A DNA stretch of 18,573 nucleotides, taken from Spartobacteria bacterium UBA5019. Its GTDB lineage: Bacteria; Verrucomicrobiota; Verrucomicrobiia; Chthoniobacterales; Terrimicrobiaceae. The stretch spans positions 26,174-44,746 of the forward strand of contig DGXZ01000088.1 in assembly GCA_002396485.1 (NCBI GenBank), given 5' to 3'. The notes under the pieces are model-generated. The model ran no database searches and had not been told where the DNA came from. It was given only the letters and a program-made list of their open reading frames with translations. Shown here piece by piece: positions 14,660-18,573 of this stretch. The stretch's first letter is position 1. Every line of letters starts with the position of its first letter. The position numbers were made by a program, and so were the translations under genes.

Positions 14660-15195
14660 AGGCTCCAGCCTACCTCAAGGCAGTTCTTGCGGCCGAAGCG
14701 GTCGTTGAAAAAGATTTTTTTGTTCGCCGCCCCGTATTCGTGAACCAGGCGGGTCACCTTCACATCGAAGCAACAGTATTTCGCTATCTCCAGGACCTTC
14801 CCTTCACGCCACCAGCGGATCGCATCTAATCCGTCCGCAGTCTTGCCGACTCCCAGTGTGGCTTGGGCGATGTCTTCGAGCTTGATGCGGTGGCCGGCGA
14901 TGCGCTCGACTTCCTGGAGGAGGTCGAGTGAGACAAGGTTCTCCCGCAAGTCGAGGATCGTGTAGGCCATGAGCACGTCGTAGTCGAAGCGGATATGGTT
15001 GAAGCCCACGACGAGGTCCGCCCTCTGGAGGCGTTTCACCAGATGCTCTGCCCGGTCCTCGGCGAAAATCTCGTAGCAATTGTCCCTCGAGCTGTAAGTC
15101 ACGCCGAGGGACATTCCCATTTCGTGTTTCTTGTCCCAGCCTCCGACGTCATTTGCTGTCCGTTGGGTCTCAAGGTCGAAATAAACAATATCCAT
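14656..15195 (-). CDS. RNase H-like 3'-5' exonuclease (DEDDy type)
   Basis: This 179-residue protein has the three exonuclease motifs. Exo I is YFDLETQ with D7 and E9. Exo II is GFNHIRFDYDVL with D71. Exo III is YCCFDVKVTRLVHEYG with Y140 and D144, spaced as in the DEDDy subgroup. It would use two metal ions to remove nucleotides from a 3' end. It resembles the YprB-type ribonuclease-H-like domain that is often fused to helicases or other domains; here it stands alone. The DNA or RNA substrate cannot be told from sequence. It lies 52 bases downstream of dnaA and overlaps the TPR gene by four bases (ATGA). Confidence 0.8.
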   Translation of the reverse strand: MDIVYFDLETQRTANDVGGWDKKHEMGMSLGVTYSSRDNCYEIFAEDRAEHLVKRLQRADLVVGFNHIRFDYDVLMAYTILDLRENLVSLDLLQEVERIAGHRIKLEDIAQATLGVGKTADGLDAIRWWREGKVLEIAKYCCFDVKVTRLVHEYGAANKKIFFNDRFGRKNCLEVGWSL

Positions 15196-15247
15196 GGGAT
15201 GGTCTGGGCCTTGGGCCTACTTGGAAAATCCGGTTCCGAGTGCGCAA

Positions 15248-16591
15248 TCAGCGCTGCAGCTTGCTGTCGAGCAGACTCACAATCTGACGCGTTTTTTCGT
15301 CGTCTGTCATGCGTTGTTTGATCAGCTTGCAGGCATGTATGACGGTGCCGTGATCCCTGCCGCCGAAGGCATCGCCGATATCGCTCAGTGGCATGCTGGT
15401 GTGCTGGCGGCTCAGATACATGGCAAATTGGCGTGCCAATGCGATATTCGCGGGGCGGCGTTTGCTGCTCATGTCAGCAATGCGCACATCGAAATGCTCG
15501 GCCACACAGCGTTGGATTTGGTCGATCGTGACCGCCTTCTTGGCCTGTTCCTGGAAAATATCGCGCAGAAGATTCTCTATGACGTCGCGCGTTATCTCAC
15601 GGTCGCTTAGTGATTTGTATGAGGCCACACGCATGAGGGCGCCCTCGAGGCGGCGGACGTTGTTTCGAATCTTGTCGGCCAGAAATTCCATGATCCATGG
15701 CTCAAGGACGAGGTTCAGGCTCTCGGCCTTGCTACGCAGGATTGCGATTCGAGTCTCGGTGTCCGGCGGCTGGATTTCAGCCGTCATGCCCCATTCGAAG
15801 CGGGAGACCAGGCGTTGCTCGAGTTTTTCAATCTCACTGGCCGGGCGGTCGCTCGAAAGGACGATTTGTTTATGGGCATCGTGGAGCGCGTTGAATGTGT
15901 GGAAAAATTCCTCCTGACTGCGTTCCTTGCCTGCAAAAAACTGAATGTCGTCGATGAGGAGGACATCAGCCTGACGGTATTTCTTACGGAATTTCACCAA
16001 AGTGCCATGCTGAATGGCGTTGATGAACTCGTTTGTGAACTGCTCGCTCGACAAATAAACAATCTTCGACGCTTTCCCCTTGGCCAGCACATGGTGGCCG
16101 ATGGCGTGGAGGAGGTGCGTTTTTCCGAGTCCACTCACGCCGTAAACAAATAGCGGATTATAGGTGATGGCCGGCGAGTTGGCCACCGCGAGGGCTGCTG
16201 AATGGGCGAACTCGTTGTTCGTGCCCACAACAAAAGAATCGAACCGGTTGCGCGGATTGAGGCCCTGTAGTTGGGCCCCAGCAGACTTTTCCTTGGCCGG
16301 TTTCGCTACAGCAGGGGCCTGGTGGGCGGGCATCTCTGCTTCTCCAGCGCTCTGGAGCTGAATCGAGCCCATGCAAGGCATCTCTTCAAGCACCGCCTCT
16401 TTCACGATCGGGAGGTAATTGCTCTCAATAAAAAATTGGTGGATCGGATTCGGAACCAACAGCGTCAAGACATTATTGGCCATGGAGGCGATTTGAATAC
16501 CGGAGAACCAGCGTTCAAATCCATCTGCGCTCACGCGCTCCCTGATCCGTTTCGAAATCCGTGTCCAGAGGGTGGAATCTAAAGTCATCAT
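15248..16591 (-). CDS. dnaA: chromosomal replication initiator DnaA
   Basis: DnaA binds DnaA boxes and opens oriC. The protein has 447 residues from the ATG at 16591 (a second ATG follows directly). Domain I is about 1-75 (LWTRISKRIRERVSADGFER). Domain II is a short linker rich in Ala, Pro and Lys. Domain III has Walker A GVSGLGKTH (151-159), Walker B LLIDD (211-215) and an arginine-rich sensor region. Domain IV carries the DNA-binding signature RQFAMYLSR and GRDHGTVIHA (411-420). The frame stays open 34 codons further upstream (to 16693), but that stretch is not DnaA-like. No dnaN follows; an exonuclease gene does. The upstream DnaA boxes suggest autoregulation. Confidence 0.97.
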   Translation of the reverse strand: MMTLDSTLWTRISKRIRERVSADGFERWFSGIQIASMANNVLTLLVPNPIHQFFIESNYLPIVKEAVLEEMPCMGSIQLQSAGEAEMPAHQAPAVAKPAKEKSAGAQLQGLNPRNRFDSFVVGTNNEFAHSAALAVANSPAITYNPLFVYGVSGLGKTHLLHAIGHHVLAKGKASKIVYLSSEQFTNEFINAIQHGTLVKFRKKYRQADVLLIDDIQFFAGKERSQEEFFHTFNALHDAHKQIVLSSDRPASEIEKLEQRLVSRFEWGMTAEIQPPDTETRIAILRSKAESLNLVLEPWIMEFLADKIRNNVRRLEGALMRVASYKSLSDREITRDVIENLLRDIFQEQAKKAVTIDQIQRCVAEHFDVRIADMSSKRRPANIALARQFAMYLSRQHTSMPLSDIGDAFGGRDHGTVIHACKLIKQRMTDDEKTRQIVSLLDSKLQR

Positions 16592-16720
16592 CGGTGTTTT
16601 ATTCGCCCAAGGCAAAGTTGGCAATATCGGGGCTGAAGGTTGCAAAAAAGCAGGTCCAAAGAATCGACCATTCATTCTGGCAGGGGACCGCAATCAGTTT
16701 GATCTCGGTGTGGAGTCGGT

Positions 16721-16770
16721 TTTTCAAGTTAAATAGCATTGGAATCAAGATGCTTATAAATATTTCTCAA
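16721..16770. other. AT-rich patch upstream of dnaA
   Basis: By hand count 12 of 50 bases are G or C, far below the surroundings. It contains CTTATAAATATTTCTC. Lying between the DnaA boxes and dnaA, it could be a duplex-unwinding element or a promoter. I cannot place convincing -10 and -35 boxes. The whole non-coding stretch 16592-17050 holds only this patch, the DnaA boxes and a short palindrome. Confidence 0.4.
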
Positions 16771-16862
16771 AACGGGCTTTTTCCGCTTCCGTCAAGGCCG
16801 ACAATGGCTGATTTCCAGCACACGCAAGATGGTTTTTAAGGGTTTCCAATGACGAGGTTGAG

Positions 16863-16882
16863 TTATTCACAAGTTATACACA
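16863..16882 (+). promoter_or_regulatory. two tandem DnaA boxes
   Basis: TTATTCACA (16863-16871) and TTATACACA (16874-16882) both fit the DnaA-box consensus TTATNCACA. They lie in the same orientation, 11 bases start to start, about one helical turn. They are 270 bases upstream of dnaA. Two boxes suffice for autoregulation of dnaA and may be part of an origin. I found no further perfect boxes between 16592 and 17216. Confidence 0.7.
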
Positions 16883-16942
16883 TACTGGCTGCTTTCCCTG
16901 CCAGCACACTGAGAATAAAAATCCCCCCTGCTTGCCTCAAGA

Positions 16943-16957
16943 AAAAAGTCACTTTTT
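16943..16957. repeat. short perfect palindrome AAAAAGT-C-ACTTTTT
   Basis: Seven-base arms surround a single C. It lies in the dnaA-tRNA spacer. It could be an operator or a tiny hairpin, or chance in an A/T-tract-rich sequence. Confidence 0.3.
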
Positions 16958-17050
16958 GAACCCGAAAAAAGTTTCAATCGTTTCAAATAAAATCTTGACC
17001 CGCCCGCCCACGCTGAATCCATCGGACTCGCCAAAGGGAGGGGAAGGGAG

Positions 17051-17132
17051 TGCTCGGGGTGGGACTCGAACCCACATTCCTTGCGGAACCAGATCCTAAG
17101 TCTGGCGCGTCTGCCAATTTCGCCACCCGAGC
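17051..17132 (-). tRNA. tRNA-Leu, anticodon UAG
   Basis: On the - strand the cloverleaf is complete. The acceptor stem is GCTCGGG/CCCGAGC with discriminator A at 17051. The D arm lies in GGCGAAATTGGCAGACGC. The anticodon stem CCAGA/TCTGG encloses loop CTTAGGA, anticodon TAG (reads CUA and probably other CUN leucine codons). The long variable arm TTCC-GCAA-GGAA is typical of class II tRNAs, and the T arm is GTGGGTTCGAGTCCCAC. CCA is not encoded, so it must be added after transcription. Confidence 0.95.
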
Positions 17133-17216
17133 GGTGCGCAGAGCCTGAAGCATCGGTGGACCGCCCAACTTGATCAAGCTGAAAATCCCCTCGACAGAGG
17201 CCGCATCTGCAAATAC

Positions 17217-17768
17217 GTGTCATCGGCAATGGACACACATGGCGAAATCACACTAAGCCGCGACTGCGACGCGGTGCAAATTCCAAGCGGACACCCGATC
17301 GTTCTGCCAGCTGGCATGTCGGTGGTCATCACTCAATCCTTGGGCGGCACATTCACTGTGGCAACACCCGGTGGCCTGGCCCGCATTGATCTGAAGGATG
17401 CCGACTCGCTCGGTTTGGATCCAGCCAAGGGTATCGAAAAGGTGAAGGTGGACGGCAGCAAGCAGGACGCTGTCTGGAATCAGCTGAAATTGGTTTTCGA
17501 CCCCGAGATTCCAGTCAATGTCGTGGATCTCGGCCTTATCTACGATTGCGAAGTGAAGACTCAAGATAACGGAACTACTACCGTTCTTGTCAAAATGACT
17601 CTCACAGCTCCAGGTTGCGGCATGGGACCTACTATCGCAGCGGATGCCCGCAGCAAAATTCTGGCACTCGAGGGAATCGACGAAGCCGATGTCGAACTCG
17701 TCTGGGATCCCGCATGGAATCAATCCATGATCAGTGAGGCTGGCAAAATGAAGCTCGGTATTCTCTAA
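17217..17768 (+). CDS. sufT: Fe-S assembly protein SufT, long form (DUF59/MIP18 family)
   Basis: SufT proteins help mature iron-sulfur proteins in the cytosol. The 183-residue protein has the long-form N-terminal domain (about 25-70: IVLPAGMSVVITQSLGGTFT, then ARIDLKDADSLG). The DUF59 domain follows (about 85-165): DPEIPVNVVDLGLIYDCEV and TAPGCGMGPTIAADAR, with the conserved Cys134. No other suf gene is in the window, so it is an orphan here. The start is uncertain: GTG 17217 gives 183 residues, ATG 17229 gives 179, and neither has a close Shine-Dalgarno. It converges on the channel gene with a gap of 23 bases. Confidence 0.88.
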   Translation: MSSAMDTHGEITLSRDCDAVQIPSGHPIVLPAGMSVVITQSLGGTFTVATPGGLARIDLKDADSLGLDPAKGIEKVKVDGSKQDAVWNQLKLVFDPEIPVNVVDLGLIYDCEVKTQDNGTTTVLVKMTLTAPGCGMGPTIAADARSKILALEGIDEADVELVWDPAWNQSMISEAGKMKLGIL

Positions 17769-17770
17769 CC

Positions 17771-17791
17771 GCTCACTCCGGTTGAGGGAGC
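17771..17791. terminator. possible hairpin between converging sufT and channel gene
   Basis: GCTCACTC (17771-17778) and GAGGGAGC (17784-17791) pair with one mismatch. No T run follows on either strand, so a terminator function is uncertain. Confidence 0.3.
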
Positions 17792-18573
17792 TTACTGCAC
17801 ATTGGCCTCGCCGAAGTATCCAGCAAGGATAGCGTGGGTTTCTTGGGATTCCTGCATCTTCGCGAGTTGACGATTCAGCGGCATTCTCAGAGGACTTCCG
17901 ATCGGCATGGCGAAGCCGTAGTTCTCGACTTGGAAAATCCGCCCTACAACCCGCAAGGGAAGTCTCGGATTGTTAAAATCAAAGGATTGCAGCACGGCCG
18001 CATCCGCCACGACCGCATCCGCTTTCTTGGAAAGCAATGCGCTGACTGCATCTTGGATATCCTTGGCCGGATACTCATCGATGCCAATTTTTTTAATGTA
18101 TTCTTCTGCAGGGGAGTCTGATATAACGGCTATTGTTTTATTGTTAAGGTCTCGCAGATTTTCAACCGAGTTCGACAGTTTTTCCACGGTCATGGCGCTG
18201 GTAATGCTCGAAGTAACATATGCTACCGAAATGATTCCCAAGAGAATCCAGATGATGAGTACCAGTCGTCCCAAAACCCCCGGAAATCCTTTGTAAGCGG
18301 ATTTTCCGGTGAGCGCGAGTGACACAACATAATAAAAAGCTTCCGCAATTCCTTCCCTGTGGCCGGTTGGAAATTCTGGATTATGTTTTCTTTCAAATAA
18401 ATACACTGTCGTTGATAGTGCAACTATACATGCCAAGACGATCCAGAAAATTTCAAGTCTGACCAAATCTTTAATATCACTGGCCAACCGTGCTCGCACG
18501 GTTCTTTGATTATCGGCGATTAGGATTTGGAGGCCAGAGTGGAAAAATGGTTGGGAAAACTCAGCTTGAGCGA
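17792..18573 (-). CDS. ionotropic glutamate receptor-like channel / SBP-3 protein, partial
   Basis: The gene runs off the right edge, and its frame is still open at 18573. Visible parts in order: the end of the first ligand-binding lobe (AEFSQPFFHSGLQILI, at about 18520-18565); a transmembrane helix (FWIVLACIVALSTTVYL); a pore-loop region (AFYYVVSLALTGKSAYKG); a second helix (LIIWILLGIISVAYVTSSIT); and the second lobe of a periplasmic-binding-protein type 3 domain (about the last 130 residues, NKTIAVISDSPAEEYI to the end). This order (lobe, TM, pore, TM, lobe) is that of prokaryotic glutamate receptor-like channels such as GluR0. The potassium filter TVGYGD is absent, so ion selectivity is unknown. 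The GTG at 18499 is internal, not the true start. A solute-binding protein with a membrane anchor is the alternative. Confidence 0.75.
   Translation of the reverse strand, partial: AQAEFSQPFFHSGLQILIADNQRTVRARLASDIKDLVRLEIFWIVLACIVALSTTVYLFERKHNPEFPTGHREGIAEAFYYVVSLALTGKSAYKGFPGVLGRLVLIIWILLGIISVAYVTSSITSAMTVEKLSNSVENLRDLNNKTIAVISDSPAEEYIKKIGIDEYPAKDIQDAVSALLSKKADAVVADAAVLQSFDFNNPRLPLRVVGRIFQVENYGFAMPIGSPLRMPLNRQLAKMQESQETHAILAGYFGEANVQ

Noticed and set aside
16605..16613. TTATTCGCC as a third DnaA box
   Set aside because: It has two mismatches at conserved positions of the TTATNCACA consensus.
16592..16693. Longer N-terminus for dnaA
   Set aside because: The extra residues are not DnaA-like; the double ATG at 16591 precedes a typical domain I.
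17171..17180. CTTGATCAAG palindrome between the tRNA and sufT
   Set aside because: A ten-base palindrome alone is expected by chance at this scale, and no partner site was seen.
16867..17238. 123-codon - strand open frame across the tRNA
   Set aside because: It runs through the tRNA-Leu gene and has no protein-like features.
1..18573. CRISPR array, prophage, integron or riboswitch
   Set aside because: I saw no regularly spaced direct repeats with unique spacers, no phage structural or integrase genes, and no known riboswitch core motif.

Overview
This 18.6 kb window comes from a bacterial chromosome. It is mostly a core-gene region with an accessory left end. Gene content and a very compact ATP synthase delta subunit suggest Verrucomicrobiota (possibly Opitutae), by recollection of family patterns and not by any search. 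The core genes I checked start without a Shine-Dalgarno motif. One accessory gene, brnA, has a clear one.

Left end (1-4722), accessory/defence: a BrnT-BrnA type II toxin-antitoxin pair on the + strand, whose toxin gene is broken by an in-frame amber codon. It converges on a large single-chain type IIG (MmeI-like) restriction-modification enzyme on the - strand. In that gene the target-recognition stretch is far more AT-rich than the rest. Copies of a dispersed GTGGTCAATTCC-type repeat lie on both sides of the gene, and a related copy lies inside its 3' end.

Middle (4723-7685): pgsA (phosphatidylglycerol-phosphate synthase) and der (ribosome-assembly GTPase) as a tight pair, then ppnP (nucleoside phosphorylase), all on +. 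A truncated IS1634/IS4-type transposase tail and a strong terminator follow.

Right-centre (7686-16591), all on the - strand, in transcription order: dnaA, a DEDDy 3'-5' exonuclease, a TPR protein and a MidA-type methyltransferase (the last three with overlapping start/stop codons), then atpB-atpE-atpF-atpH-atpA-atpG. The ATP synthase operon ends after gamma. Beta (atpD) and epsilon (atpC) are not in the window and must be encoded elsewhere. Stem-loops sit upstream of atpB and between atpE and atpF.

Upstream of dnaA (16592-17050) is a non-coding stretch with an AT-rich patch and two DnaA boxes in tandem: a dnaA control region and possible oriC. Then come tRNA-Leu(UAG) on -, a long-form SufT on +, and at the right edge a partial ionotropic-glutamate-receptor-like channel protein on -, whose pore lacks the GYG potassium filter.

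I did not find a convincing new multi-gene system. The most interesting items are the mosaic restriction enzyme with its repeats, the atypical channel, and the split ATP synthase operon with structured RNA.
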